A stretch of DNA of 64,000 nucleotides from CBDHCC01 sp965219235 (GTDB taxonomy: Bacteria > Pseudomonadota > Alphaproteobacteria > Sphingomonadales > Sphingomonadaceae): the NCBI GenBank assembly GCA_965219235.1, contig OZ244721.1:496001-560000 (forward strand), read 5' to 3'. The notes beneath the pieces were generated by a model. It saw only the letters and a program-made list of their open reading frames with translations. It searched no databases and had not been told where the DNA came from. The translations under genes and the position numbers were made by a program. Position 1 is the first letter of the stretch, and each line of letters starts with the position of its first letter. Shown here piece by piece: positions 33,680 to 41,391 of this stretch.

Positions 33680-33724
33680 CGGCTGAGGGTGGCGTGGGAC
33701 TTAAGTCCAGGCAAGGCCCACCTT

Positions 33725-33883
33725 GTTCCTCGCCGGCACGGGGAGGGGGACCGCGAAGCGGTGGAGGGGTGTGCGATGGCTCAGAACCGATCCCCACGCC
33801 CACCGTCGAGTCCTGTTCTCGACCAGCCCCGGCCCCTCCGTCGCCGCGTTCCGCGCCGCCACCTCCCCGTTCCGGGGAGGACG
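33725..33883. repeat. Family E repeat, copy 2
   Basis: Direct copy of 33164-33323 on the other side of the DUF559 gene. Differences are concentrated near the middle-right part. The portal gene starts 24 bases after its end. Confidence 0.9.
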
Positions 33884-33907
33884 GACTCTTCGCTGAAAGG
33901 ACCCCAC

Positions 33908-35032
33908 ATGAACCTGTTCGGTTGGACCCTCGCGCGGAGCCACGCCGCCCGGCCGCCGCTGGCGCGCGCGGGGCTGAGGAGCTTCGCGGCGGGCGGCGAG
34001 GCGGAGTGGTCGGGCGAGGAGCTGGTGCGCGCCGCCTATCTGCGCAACCCGGTCGCCCAGCGCGCGGTGCGGCTGGTGGCCGAGGGCGTGGGCGCGTGCC
34101 CGCTCGCCGCGTCGGACGACCGGCTCGCCGGGCTGGTCGCGGCGCGCTCGGCCGGCCAGCCGCTGCTCGACACGGCGGCGTCCCACCTGCTGCTCCACGG
34201 CAACGCCTACGTCCAGCTGATCGCCGATCCCGAGGGCGGGCTGGCCGAACTCTACGCGCTCAGGCCCGACCGGGTGAGCGTGGAGGCCGACGCGCTCGGC
34301 TGGCCGGCGGCCTACCGCTACCGGGTCGGCGCGACCGAGACGCGGCTGACGGCGGAGGACGGCGCCGGCCGCGCGCAGGTGGCGCACATCCGGGGCTTCC
34401 ACCCGCTCGACGACCATTACGGCCTGGGCTGCCTGGGCGCGGCGCGCGAGGCGGTGGCGGTCCACAACGCCGCGGCGCGCTGGAACCGATCGCTGCTCGA
34501 CAACGCCGCGCGGCCGTCGGGCGCGCTGGTCTACGACCCGGGCGAGGCGGGCGCGACGCTGTCGCCCGACCAGTTCGATCGTCTCCGCGACGAGCTGACC
34601 GAGAGCTTCGCGGGCGCGGCCAACGCCGGCCGGCCGATGCTGCTCGACGGCGGGCTGAGCTGGCAGTCGATGGCGCTGTCGCCCGCCGAGATGGACTTCG
34701 TGGCGCTGAAGGCGGCGGCCGCGCGCGACATCGCGCTGGCCTTCGGCGTGCCGCCGCTGATGCTGGGGCTGCCCGGCGACAACACCTACGCCAACTACGC
34801 CGAGGCCAACCGCGCGCTGTGGCGGCTGACCGTGCTGCCCTTGGCCGAGCGCATCCTGACCGCGCTGGCGCAGGCGGTGGCGCCGTGGTTCGCGGACGCG
34901 AGCCTGACGGTGGACCGCGACCGCGTGCCGGCGCTGTCGGAGGACCGCGAGCGGCTGTGGGCGCGGGTGAGCGCGGCGGATTTCCTGAGCGCGGAGGAAA
35001 AGCGCGCGATGCTGGATCTCGGGCGCGCCTGA
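33908..35032 (+). CDS. GTA portal protein (HK97 type, g3)
   Basis: Forms the dodecameric channel of the head vertex. 374 residues: VRAAYLRNPVAQRAVRLVAEGV, LLLHGNAYVQLIADPEG, AHIRGFHPLDDHYGLGCLGAA, a long helix region, DFVALKAAAARDIALAFGVPP and LGLPGDNTYANYAEANRALW, which are strong HK97-portal signatures. The ATG at 33908 follows GAAAGGA. Downstream head genes are deleted. Confidence 0.93.
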   Translation: MNLFGWTLARSHAARPPLARAGLRSFAAGGEAEWSGEELVRAAYLRNPVAQRAVRLVAEGVGACPLAASDDRLAGLVAARSAGQPLLDTAASHLLLHGNAYVQLIADPEGGLAELYALRPDRVSVEADALGWPAAYRYRVGATETRLTAEDGAGRAQVAHIRGFHPLDDHYGLGCLGAAREAVAVHNAAARWNRSLLDNAARPSGALVYDPGEAGATLSPDQFDRLRDELTESFAGAANAGRPMLLDGGLSWQSMALSPAEMDFVALKAAAARDIALAFGVPPLMLGLPGDNTYANYAEANRALWRLTVLPLAERILTALAQAVAPWFADASLTVDRDRVPALSEDRERLWARVSAADFLSAEEKRAMLDLGRA

Positions 35033-35033
35033 A

Positions 35034-35157
35034 GCCCTCTCCCCTTCAGGGGAGAGGGTTGGGAGAGGGGCGGCGCCGCATCCGCCTGGGCCGGGCGTTC
35101 CCCTCTCCTTCCGCCACCTGCGGTGGCTCCCTCCTCTCCCCTGAAGGGGAGAGGGTT
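35034..35157. repeat. Family C repeat
   Basis: CCCTCTCCCCTTCAGGGGAG at the left and CTCTCCCCTGAAGGGGAGAG at the right, with CTCCTTCCGCCACCTGCGGTGG-type hairpins inside. It occupies the portal-g3.5 gap. Confidence 0.7.
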
Positions 35158-35177
35158 TCGACAACCCTCCCGGAGAC

Positions 35178-35492
35178 ATGTCCATGACCGACCGCACCGA
35201 CCTCCTCGCGCGCCTGGTGGCGCAGGGCCGCGCGCAGGGCGGCGACCTGGTGCTGATGCGCGCGCTCGTCGAGGACGCGGCGGAGGCCGGCGTCGCGCGC
35301 GGCCTCGCCCGCCTGGGCCTGGCCGACGAGCGCGCCGGCGGCGACCTGGCCGAGCTGCGCCAGCTGCTCACCGCCTGGCGCGACGCCAAGCGGTCGGCGT
35401 GGAAGAGCGTCTGGAGCTGGCTGGTGCGCGGCGCGATGGCGCTCCTCCTGCTCGGCCTGACCGTGCGCCTGGGCGACGGGGCGGGACGGTGA
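35178..35492 (+). CDS. Small GTA protein in the g3.5 position (DUF6127-like)
   Basis: 104 residues: helical and acidic start (LLARLVAQGRAQGGDLVLMR, VEDAAEAGVARGLARLGL) and a C-terminal membrane segment (SWLVRGAMALLLLGLTVRLG). Size, membrane tail and place between portal and protease match g3.5 of GTAs and, as far as I recall, the sphingomonad DUF6127 family. Its role is not known to me. Its stop overlaps the protease start. Confidence 0.65.
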   Translation: MSMTDRTDLLARLVAQGRAQGGDLVLMRALVEDAAEAGVARGLARLGLADERAGGDLAELRQLLTAWRDAKRSAWKSVWSWLVRGAMALLLLGLTVRLGDGAGR

Positions 35493-35533
35493 GGTTCGCC
35501 GGCTACGCCGCGATCTTCGACGCGGTCGACCGG
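35489..35533 (+). pseudogene. Remnant of the HK97 prohead protease (g4)
   Basis: The GTG at 35489 overlaps the previous stop (GTGA) and reads VRFAGYAAIFDAVDR, the conserved N-terminus of GTA/HK97 prohead proteases. After 15 residues the family sequence stops: the His/Ser catalytic region and the rest are missing. The same frame then runs on through unrelated sequence. It is the left edge of a deletion. Confidence 0.8.
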
Positions 35534-35939
35534 GCTCATCGAGCGGCTGCCCGCCGCCGGGGGCTGGCGCGCGCTGGCGGCGGAGCCGGTGGTGGCGATC
35601 ACCGCCATGGCCGCGCTGGAGGAGGCCGGGCCGCGCGCGCTCGCCCCCGCCCAATGGGCGATGGACATCGACCGCCACGGCGCGGGCCATGTGCGCGTGC
35701 TCGACGCCGGCCGCGCGGACCGGGTGGAGGTCCGCTACACCGCCGGGCTGGCGGCCGACTGGACGGGCGTGCCCGAGGCGGTGCGCCACGGCATCCTGCG
35801 GCTGGCGGGCGATCTCCACCGGGCGCGCGACGCCGCGCGGGCGGAGCTCGCCCCGTCGCCCGCCATATCCCCCGCCGTCGCCGCGCTGTGGCGGCCCTGG
35901 CGGCGCGCGACGCTGGGCGCGTCGCGGACGCGGGCGTGA
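35534..35939 (+). pseudogene. Head-tail connector (g6) lacking its N-terminus
   Basis: From about 35535 the third frame reads LIERLPAAGGWRALAAEPVVAIT, then DIDRHGAGHVRVLDAGRADR, VEVRYTAGLAADWTGVPEAV and RHGILRLAGDLHRARD, the C-terminal two thirds of GTA/HK97 gp6-like connectors. About 50 N-terminal residues are missing, along with its start codon; the first in-frame ATG is at 35607 and a GTG at 35589. It directly abuts the protease remnant in a different frame. It still overlaps the next gene by four bases. Confidence 0.8.
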
Positions 35940-36352
35940 GCGCGGACGCGGCGACCGCGCTGCTGGACGCGCTCGCCGCCGCGCTGCGCGCCGATCCGGC
36001 GCTCGCCGCGACCCTGCAGGCGGTGGAGGTCGACCGGCACGAGCCGTCCGGGGCGCGGCCCGCCGTCACGCTCGCCGCGCCGGCGAGCGCCGACTGGTCG
36101 ACCAAGACGGAGCGCGGGCGCGAGGTCGCCGTGCGGCTCGCCGTCCACGACCGGCCGGAGCGGGCCGCGCGCGCCCGCGAACTGATGGCGGCGGCGGGCG
36201 CGGCGCTGGAGCGGCCGCCGGCGGTCGCGGGCTGGCGGCTCGTCAGCCTGGTGGAACGCGAACCCGCCTCGGGCGCGGTCCAGCGTCCGCCGGCGCCGGG
36301 GCGGGAGGTGGCGGAGTGGCGCGCGCGGCTGCTGCGGGAGGCGGCGCCGTGA
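35936..36352 (+). CDS. GTA tail terminator (DUF3168, g8)
   Basis: 138 residues starting with GTG at 35936 (GTGA overlap). Seen: ATALLDALAAALRADPALAA, DWSTKTERGREVAVRLAVHD and AGWRLVSLVERE, matching DUF3168, whose members cap the tail tube at the head-tail interface. A g7-like stopper is not recognisable between the connector remnant and this gene. Its 3' end overlaps an antisense gene by 110 bases. Confidence 0.82.
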   Translation: MSADAATALLDALAAALRADPALAATLQAVEVDRHEPSGARPAVTLAAPASADWSTKTERGREVAVRLAVHDRPERAARARELMAAAGAALERPPAVAGWRLVSLVEREPASGAVQRPPAPGREVAEWRARLLREAAP

Positions 36353-36821
36353 CGCGGCGCGCGTTCGGGCCGAGCGGCGGCACCGCGCCCGCGCCCTCCA
36401 GGGCCGGCGGCGGGGTCTCGCCCAGCGGCGGCGGCGGGGCGGGCTCGGCGCGCGTGGGCCGGCGCGCGCCGCCATAGGGGTATCGGTTCGGGTCCGGCGC
36501 GGGGCCGCGCAGCTGGAGGAGCGTGGGATAGCCGGCCGCGACCACGCCGCGCAGCCCGTCGGCATAGGCCGCCGCCGCCCGCGCTCCGGCCTCTCCCGAC
36601 TCCGGCCGCCCGGTCAGCGCCGGATCGCGGCCGGCGCGCGCGGCGGCGACGGCGGCGGTCAGCGCGGCCTCCTCCCCGGCGCACAGGGTGGGCAGCGCGG
36701 CGCGGAACGCCGCCGCCTCCACGCCGGCGCGCGCGGCCCCGTCCGCCGCCGCCTCCAGGCACGCCTCGAACGCGCGCTGGGCGTCGAGCGGGGTGGCGAG
36801 GAGGAGGGCCAGGGCGAGCAT
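36243..36821 (-). CDS. Hypothetical exported protein, antisense in the GTA cluster
   Basis: 192 residues with a signal peptide (MLALALLLATPLDAQR), a helical domain with two cysteines (FEACLEAAADGA; ALPTLCAGEEAALTAAVAAA) up to about residue 100, then a Pro/Ala-rich tail. I do not recognise the family. It interrupts the GTA operon and its end overlaps the DUF3168 gene tail to tail. The ATG at 36821 was chosen for the signal peptide. The ordered domain argues that it is a real gene, but the Pro-rich tail may be a shadow of the opposite strand. Confidence 0.6.
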   Translation of the reverse strand: MLALALLLATPLDAQRAFEACLEAAADGAARAGVEAAAFRAALPTLCAGEEAALTAAVAAARAGRDPALTGRPESGEAGARAAAAYADGLRGVVAAGYPTLLQLRGPAPDPNRYPYGGARRPTRAEPAPPPPLGETPPPALEGAGAVPPLGPNARRVTAPPPAAAARATPPPPAPAPADAGPRPRRVRVPPG

Positions 36822-36892
36822 GGGGCTGGTGTAGCGGCAAGATACGAACAAATCCTCCTCCGGATTCGGCGGAGGACCGCCCGTCCCGCATC

Positions 36893-37006
36893 GCCCCCTC
36901 TCCCGCCGGGAGAGGGACGGGGTGAGGGTGACCAGGCGGCAAGGGCGTCGCCCTCACCCTTCCGGCGCTGTCGCGCCTCCCTCCCTCTCCCGCCGGGAGA
37001 GGGACC
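36893..37006. repeat. Family C repeats (two copies)
   Basis: CCCCTCTCCCGCCGGGAGAG followed by GGGTGAGGGTGACC, then GCCCTCACCCTTCCGG and a second CCCTCTCCCGCCGGGAGAGG. It fills the gap before the tail tube gene. Confidence 0.7.
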
Positions 37007-37023
37007 TTCGAAAGGATCACGCC

Positions 37024-37443
37024 ATGCCCGCCCAGTCCGGTTCCCACTTCCTGCTCAAGGTCGCCGACGGCGGCGCGCCGCCCGCCTACCGCACGGTCGC
37101 CGGCCTGCGCTCCACCAGCCTGGCGGTGAACGGCGATCCGGTGGCGATCACCTCCAAGGACTCCGGCGGCTGGCGCGAGCTGCTGTCGGGCGCGGGCGTG
37201 CGCTCGGTCAGCGTCGCGGCGGCGGGCGTGTTCATGGGCTCGGACGCGGAGGCGCGGATCGCCGCCGCCGCCATGGCCGGAACGCTCGACGACTACGAGC
37301 TGAGCTTCGAGGACGGCGAGCGGCTGCGCGGCCGCTTCCTGGTGACCCGCCTCGACCACGCGGGCGACCACAATGGCGAGCGGACCTACGCGCTGGCGCT
37401 CGAATCCTCCGGCCCGGTGGCGCGCCTGGAGCCGGGCGCGTGA
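37024..37443 (+). CDS. GTA major tail (tube) protein (g9)
   Basis: 139 residues of the TP901-1-type tail tube family: GSHFLLKVADGGAPPAYRTV, AGLRSTSLAVNGDPVAITSK, DSGGWRELLSGAGVRSVSV and DDYELSFEDGERLRGRFLVT. It polymerises into the tail tube. The ATG at 37024 has an AAGGA site. It overlaps g10 by four bases. Confidence 0.92.
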   Translation: MPAQSGSHFLLKVADGGAPPAYRTVAGLRSTSLAVNGDPVAITSKDSGGWRELLSGAGVRSVSVAAAGVFMGSDAEARIAAAAMAGTLDDYELSFEDGERLRGRFLVTRLDHAGDHNGERTYALALESSGPVARLEPGA

Positions 37444-37733
37444 GCCGGGGCGCGAACCCGGCGCGCGGCGAGGCGGCGCTGGGCGGGTGGACGCTGCGCC
37501 CGACCTTCGAGGCGCTGGTCGCCGCCGAGGCCGAGCTGGGGCCGCTCTTCGCGCTGGTCGACCGCGCCGCCGACGGCGCGCTGACGCTGGCGGAGGTGGC
37601 GGCGCTGTTCTGGCACTGCCGGGTCGACGAGGTCGGCCGCGAGGCGATGGGCGAGGCGATCGTCGCCGGCGGCCTGGCCGCGACCACCGCGCCGCTGCGC
37701 GCGCTCCTCACCCAGATCCTGGCGGGGCGGTGA
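37440..37733 (+). CDS. GTA g10-family tail chaperone-like protein
   Basis: 97 residues with GTG start (GTGA overlap). GGWTLRPTFEALVAAEAELG, PLFALVDRAADGALTLAEVAAL and TTAPLRALLTQILAG match the GTA gp10 family (tail tube domain-like, probably helping tail assembly). It sits between tail tube and the second chaperone. Confidence 0.82.
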   Translation: MSRGANPARGEAALGGWTLRPTFEALVAAEAELGPLFALVDRAADGALTLAEVAALFWHCRVDEVGREAMGEAIVAGGLAATTAPLRALLTQILAGR

Positions 37734-37762
37734 GGGGAGTCGCGAAGAACGGAAGGGACGAT

Positions 37763-38104
37763 GTGACCACTCCCGCATCTCCAATCCCGTCATTCCCGCG
37801 AAAGCGGGAATCCAGGCACCACTCGCCGGCCCGGAGCCTGGATCCCCGCTTTCGCGGGGATGACGGGGGAGGGGAGGGCGGTCCCCCTCCCCGTGCCCGG
37901 GAGGAACCAGCGTCCTCCCTCACCCCCATCGCCACCCGGCTCGCCGGCCTCGCCGGCGCGCTGCTCGGCTGGCGGCCGGCGGAGTTCTGGGCGGCGACGC
38001 CGGCCGAGCTGGCGACCGCGCTCGCCCCCTTCGCGCCCGAGCCCGCCGCCCCGCCCGACCCCGCCGCCATCGCCGCGCTGAGGGCGCGCCATCCGGACGG
38101 GTAG
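37763..38104 (+). CDS. GTA tail assembly chaperone (g10.1-like) with repeat-encoded N-terminus
   Basis: The conserved core, TRLAGLAGALLGWRPAEFWA then ATPAELATALAPF, is typical of the short chaperone after g10 (DUF2376/rcc01693-like). It has no ATG, GTG or TTG start close by. The only in-frame start is GTG 37763, seven bases after GGAAGGG, giving 113 residues whose first 50 are encoded by family B and family E repeats (SFPRKRESRHH, LDPRFRGDDGG, PPPRAREEP). Either translation runs through the repeats or the true start was lost. It ends in TAG at 38104. Confidence 0.7.
   Translation: MTTPASPIPSFPRKRESRHHSPARSLDPRFRGDDGGGEGGPPPRAREEPASSLTPIATRLAGLAGALLGWRPAEFWAATPAELATALAPFAPEPAAPPDPAAIAALRARHPDG
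37789..37907. repeat. Family B repeat followed by a partial family E repeat
   Basis: GTCATTCCCGCGAAAGCGGG ... TCCCCGCTTTCGCGGGGATG (37789-37864), the same element as in ileS. At 37878-37907 GCGGTCCCCCTCCCCGTGCC with GGGAGGAAC is the inverse of the left end of the family E repeat flanking DUF559. Confidence 0.85.
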
Positions 38105-38111
38105 GGGGCTT

Positions 38112-38144
38112 GTTCCTCCCCTCCCTGGAAGGGAGGGGAGGACG
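38112..38144. repeat. Half copy of a family A end
   Basis: TTCCTCCCCTCCCTGGAAGG then GAGGGGAGGAC: a single terminal hairpin in the gap before the tape-measure gene. Confidence 0.55.
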
Positions 38145-38176
38145 TTTCCCCCCCACCCCCAACGAAGGCACCCGCC

Positions 38177-38779
38177 ATGACCGACCCCCTCGCCCCCATC
38201 GCCGCCGGCTGGCGCGCCGACGCCGACCGCTTCCGCCGCGAGGTCGCCGCGCTGCGCGACGGGATGGAGCGCGAGCTGGGCGACGGGGCGGAGCGCGCGG
38301 CGCGGCGGCTGGAGGGCGCGCTGACCGGCGCGATCCGCAAGGGCTCGCTGGGCTTCGAGGACCTGCGCAAGCTCGCGCTCTCCGTGCTGGCGGACATCGC
38401 GTCGGCGGCGGTGCGGACCGGACTCGACTCGATCCTCGGCGGGGGCGGGGGCGGGGGCGGGACCGGGGGCGGGACGGGTGGGGGCGCCCCCGCCGGCCTG
38501 GTCCAGCTCGCCGCCGCGCTGCTGGGGCGCGGGGCGGGCCTGCCGGGCCGCGCCACCGGCGGCCCGGTCTCGCCCGGCCGCGCCTACACGGTCGGCGAGA
38601 GGGGACCGGAGGTCTTCGTGCCCACCGGCAGCGGCGCGATCGTGGCGCCCTCCGCCCGCGCGCCCGGTCCGGTGACGGTCAACATCCGCGTGGACGCCGC
38701 CCGGTCGAGCACCGACGAGGCGCTCACCCGATCGAGCCGCCAGGTGGCCGCCGCGGTGCGGCGGGCGCTGGAGGGATAA
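38177..38779 (+). CDS. GTA tail tape measure protein (g11, short type)
   Basis: 200 residues: helical start (ADRFRREVAALRDGMERELG), SLGFEDLRKLALSVLADIAS, a poly-Gly run (about residues 93-108), then GRATGGPVSPGRAYTVGERG and PEVFVPTGSGAIV, the characteristic end of GTA tape measures. Tape length sets tail length, so the tail would be short. Complete. Confidence 0.88.
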   Translation: MTDPLAPIAAGWRADADRFRREVAALRDGMERELGDGAERAARRLEGALTGAIRKGSLGFEDLRKLALSVLADIASAAVRTGLDSILGGGGGGGGTGGGTGGGAPAGLVQLAAALLGRGAGLPGRATGGPVSPGRAYTVGERGPEVFVPTGSGAIVAPSARAPGPVTVNIRVDAARSSTDEALTRSSRQVAAAVRRALEG

Positions 38780-38780
38780 T

Positions 38781-38958
38781 GTTCCTCCCCAGCTCGCCTC
38801 GGGGAGGAGTGGCTCCCGTCTGTCCCGCAGCGCTCCCCTCCCTGCTTGCAGGGAGGGGGCGGGGGTGGGCGCGAGGCGAAGCCGAGCCTCCTGCGCCCCA
38901 CCGGCTCGCCGGCGCTCGCCATCCACCCCCAGCCCCTCCCTTCCACGGAGGGGAGGAG
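38781..38958. repeat. Short palindrome plus family A repeat
   Basis: TTCCTCCCCAGCTCGCCTCG with GGGAGGAG (38783-38807), then the family A element CTCCCTGCTTGCAGGGAGGG (38832 on) ending CCCTTCCACGGAGGGGAGGA. Its right end supplies GGAGG 10-16 bases before the next start codon. Confidence 0.75.
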
Positions 38959-38967
38959 ATCGACCCC

Positions 38968-41247
38968 ATGCCCCACGCCCTCGTCACCTCGCGCGACGGC
39001 CGCGACGAGGCCACCGTCCGGCGCTTCGATCCGCGCTTCTGGACGGTGAACTTCCCGCGCCCCGCCATGGCCAGCGTCGTCACGACCGCCCACGACGCGC
39101 TGCGCGTGGACCTCGCGTGGCACGATTCGGGGCACGATCCCGGGCACCGATCCGACGCGCTGGTCGGCCTGATCTGGGAGTCGGCCGACCGGCTGTCCCC
39201 GCCGCTGATCGCCTACGAGACCCGGCGCGACTACGCGGCCACGCGCCTCGCCTTCCGCTGGCGGTCGGCCGGGTGCCGCCCGCTCGACGTGCTCGATGGG
39301 CCGGTGCTGACGGTGGAGGGGCTGGATGCCGACGGGACCCCGCGCGCCTGGTATGTGCGGCTGTGGAACCACGCGGTGGGCACGCCCACCGACGCGGTCG
39401 TCACGCTCGACTTCGACGCGCTCGACGGCGGGTTCCTGCTGCCGGCGGAGGCGGACCGGGTGTGGCCGCACGCGATCGAGCGCATGTTCGTCAGCCTGAC
39501 CCCGGACGGAACGGGCCCGACCGGCTGGGCGGAGATGAGCGCCATCGAGGCGACCGGGTCGGGCGCGATGCTGACGATCGGCGACGCGCTGGTGCCGCCG
39601 CACGACCTGCGCCTCGCCACCGCCTACGACGACAGCTTCAACCAGACGCCCGAGCGGCTGCTGCGCGCGGCGCTCCATCTCGGCTATCGCCGCGAGCTGT
39701 TGCACTATGTCGGCATGAGCCACTTCATGGCGCTGCCGGTCGGCGGCGGCCCGATCCTGTGCGAGCCGGCGCGGCGGTGGCACGCCGACTGTCTGACCCG
39801 CGCCCTCGCGCTCGGCTACGACGTGATCCTCTCGCTCTCCTTCGAGCTGTTCGACGCCCACTGCCCCGAGGCGTGGAAGCAGCGCGACGCCGACGGCGCG
39901 CCGGCGCTGACCGGTTGGGAACCGCCCTCGACCCTGCTCTCGCCCGCCAGCGCGGAGGCGGTGGGCTGGCTGGAGCGGACCGCGCGCGCGTTCGTGGCGC
40001 TGGCCAAGGCGGCCGGCCAGCCGGTGCGGTTCCAGATCGGCGAGCCGTGGTGGTGGGTCCGCGACGGGCGGCTCCACGCCCACGACACCGCCACCCGCGC
40101 CCGCGTGCCGGACGCGCCCGCCGACGTGCGGGGAGCCCTGGACGCCGGGACGGCCGCGAGGCTGGACGCGCTCGGCGCGATCCTGGCGGAGGCGACCGGG
40201 CGGATCGCCGACGCGGTGCGCGACGAGGCGGGGGCGGCGGGGGCCGAGCTGCTGCTGCTCGTCTATCTGCCCACCGTGCTCGACACCGCCACGCCGGAGC
40301 TGAAGCGCGCCAACGTGCCGGTCGGCTGGGCCTTTCCCCGCTTCGACGTCCTCCAGCTCGAGGACTACGACTGGGTGACCGACGACCGGCCGGAGCGCAC
40401 GCGGGCGGGCTTCGCGGCGATGGCGGCGCGGCTGGGCTATCCGCCGGAGCGGACGCACTATCTGTCCGGCTTCGTGCTCCGCGCCGAGAGGGGCGCCATC
40501 GAGTGGCCGCGGATCGCGCGCGCCGCCGAGGCCGCCCGCCCCCACGCCGCCGCGCGCTTCGTCTGGGCGCTGCCCCAGGTGGCGCGCGACGGCTTCGTCC
40601 ATTTCGACATCCATGATGAGGAGGGTCCGGTGCGGGACTTCGACGACGTCCGCCTGCCCATGGCCATCGGCCGGCACGCCACGGTCGAGACCGAGCACGC
40701 GGTCAGCGTGGTCACGACCGGATCGGGGCACGAGGCGCGGAACGCCGACTGGGCGGGCGCGCGCCTGCGCTTCGACGTCGGACCGGGCGTGCGGAGCGAG
40801 GCGGACGTGGCGGCGCTGATCGCCTTCTTCCGCGCGCGGCGAGGCCCGGCGCGGGGCTTCCGCTTCGCCGATCCCTTCGACGCCAGCTCGGCGGCGGCGC
40901 CGGGCGAGGCGGTGAGCGCCACCGACCAGCGGCTGGGGGAGGGCGACGGCGGGCGCACGCGCTTCGCCCTGGTCAAGGACTATGGCGAGGGCGCCGCGCG
41001 GCGGATCACCCGGCCGGTCGCGGGGACCGTGCGCGTCGCTCTGGACGGCGCGCCGGTCGCCGGCTGGACCCTGGAGGGGGGCGGCGAGGTGCTGTTCGCG
41101 GTCGCCCCTCCGGCCGGCGCCGTGGTGACGGCGGGCTACGCGTTCGACGTCCCCGTCCGCTTCGCCTCCGACCGGCTGGAGGTCGCCCGCGCCACCGCGC
41201 TGGCGGGCGAGATCGCGTCGGTTCCCCTTGTCGAGGTGCGGGAATGA
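38968..41247 (+). CDS. GTA distal tail protein (DUF2460, g12) fused to a TIM-barrel-like domain
   Basis: 759 residues. The last 200 or so are DUF2460 (VAALIAFFRARRGPARGFRF, ADPFDASS, GGRTRFALVKDYG, RRITRPVAGTVRVALDG), the g12 distal tail protein, normally about 210 residues. The first 540 are extra: RFDPRFWTVNFPRPAMASVV, then RRELLHYVGMSHFMALPVGG, QIGEPWWWVRDGRLH, VLQLEDYDWVTDD and FVWALPQVARDGFVHFD, with alternating strands and helices like a glycosidase TIM barrel. A glycan-binding or sheath role is inferred. The ATG at 38968 follows GGGGAGGAG from a repeat. Confidence 0.82.
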   Translation: MPHALVTSRDGRDEATVRRFDPRFWTVNFPRPAMASVVTTAHDALRVDLAWHDSGHDPGHRSDALVGLIWESADRLSPPLIAYETRRDYAATRLAFRWRSAGCRPLDVLDGPVLTVEGLDADGTPRAWYVRLWNHAVGTPTDAVVTLDFDALDGGFLLPAEADRVWPHAIERMFVSLTPDGTGPTGWAEMSAIEATGSGAMLTIGDALVPPHDLRLATAYDDSFNQTPERLLRAALHLGYRRELLHYVGMSHFMALPVGGGPILCEPARRWHADCLTRALALGYDVILSLSFELFDAHCPEAWKQRDADGAPALTGWEPPSTLLSPASAEAVGWLERTARAFVALAKAAGQPVRFQIGEPWWWVRDGRLHAHDTATRARVPDAPADVRGALDAGTAARLDALGAILAEATGRIADAVRDEAGAAGAELLLLVYLPTVLDTATPELKRANVPVGWAFPRFDVLQLEDYDWVTDDRPERTRAGFAAMAARLGYPPERTHYLSGFVLRAERGAIEWPRIARAAEAARPHAAARFVWALPQVARDGFVHFDIHDEEGPVRDFDDVRLPMAIGRHATVETEHAVSVVTTGSGHEARNADWAGARLRFDVGPGVRSEADVAALIAFFRARRGPARGFRFADPFDASSAAAPGEAVSATDQRLGEGDGGRTRFALVKDYGEGAARRITRPVAGTVRVALDGAPVAGWTLEGGGEVLFAVAPPAGAVVTAGYAFDVPVRFASDRLEVARATALAGEIASVPLVEVRE

Positions 41248-41256
41248 CCGGGCTCC

Positions 41257-41384
41257 GCCCCTCCCTTCCAGGGAGGGGTTGGGGGTGGGTGGCGAGCGAC
41301 AGCGAGCCTCTGCCTCACACTCCGTCAGCTCGGCTTCGCCTCGCACCCACCCCTCGGTCCCCTCCCTTGCAGGGAGGGGAGGAG
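41257..41384. repeat. Family A palindromic repeat
   Basis: Starts CCTCCCTTCCAGGGAGGGGT, ends CCTCCCTTGCAGGGAGGGGA, with inner GGGGTGGGTGGCGAGC and CTCGCACCCACCCC. Its GGAGGGGAGGAG end serves as ribosome-binding site for the following gene. Confidence 0.8.
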
Positions 41385-41391
41385 TAGAACC

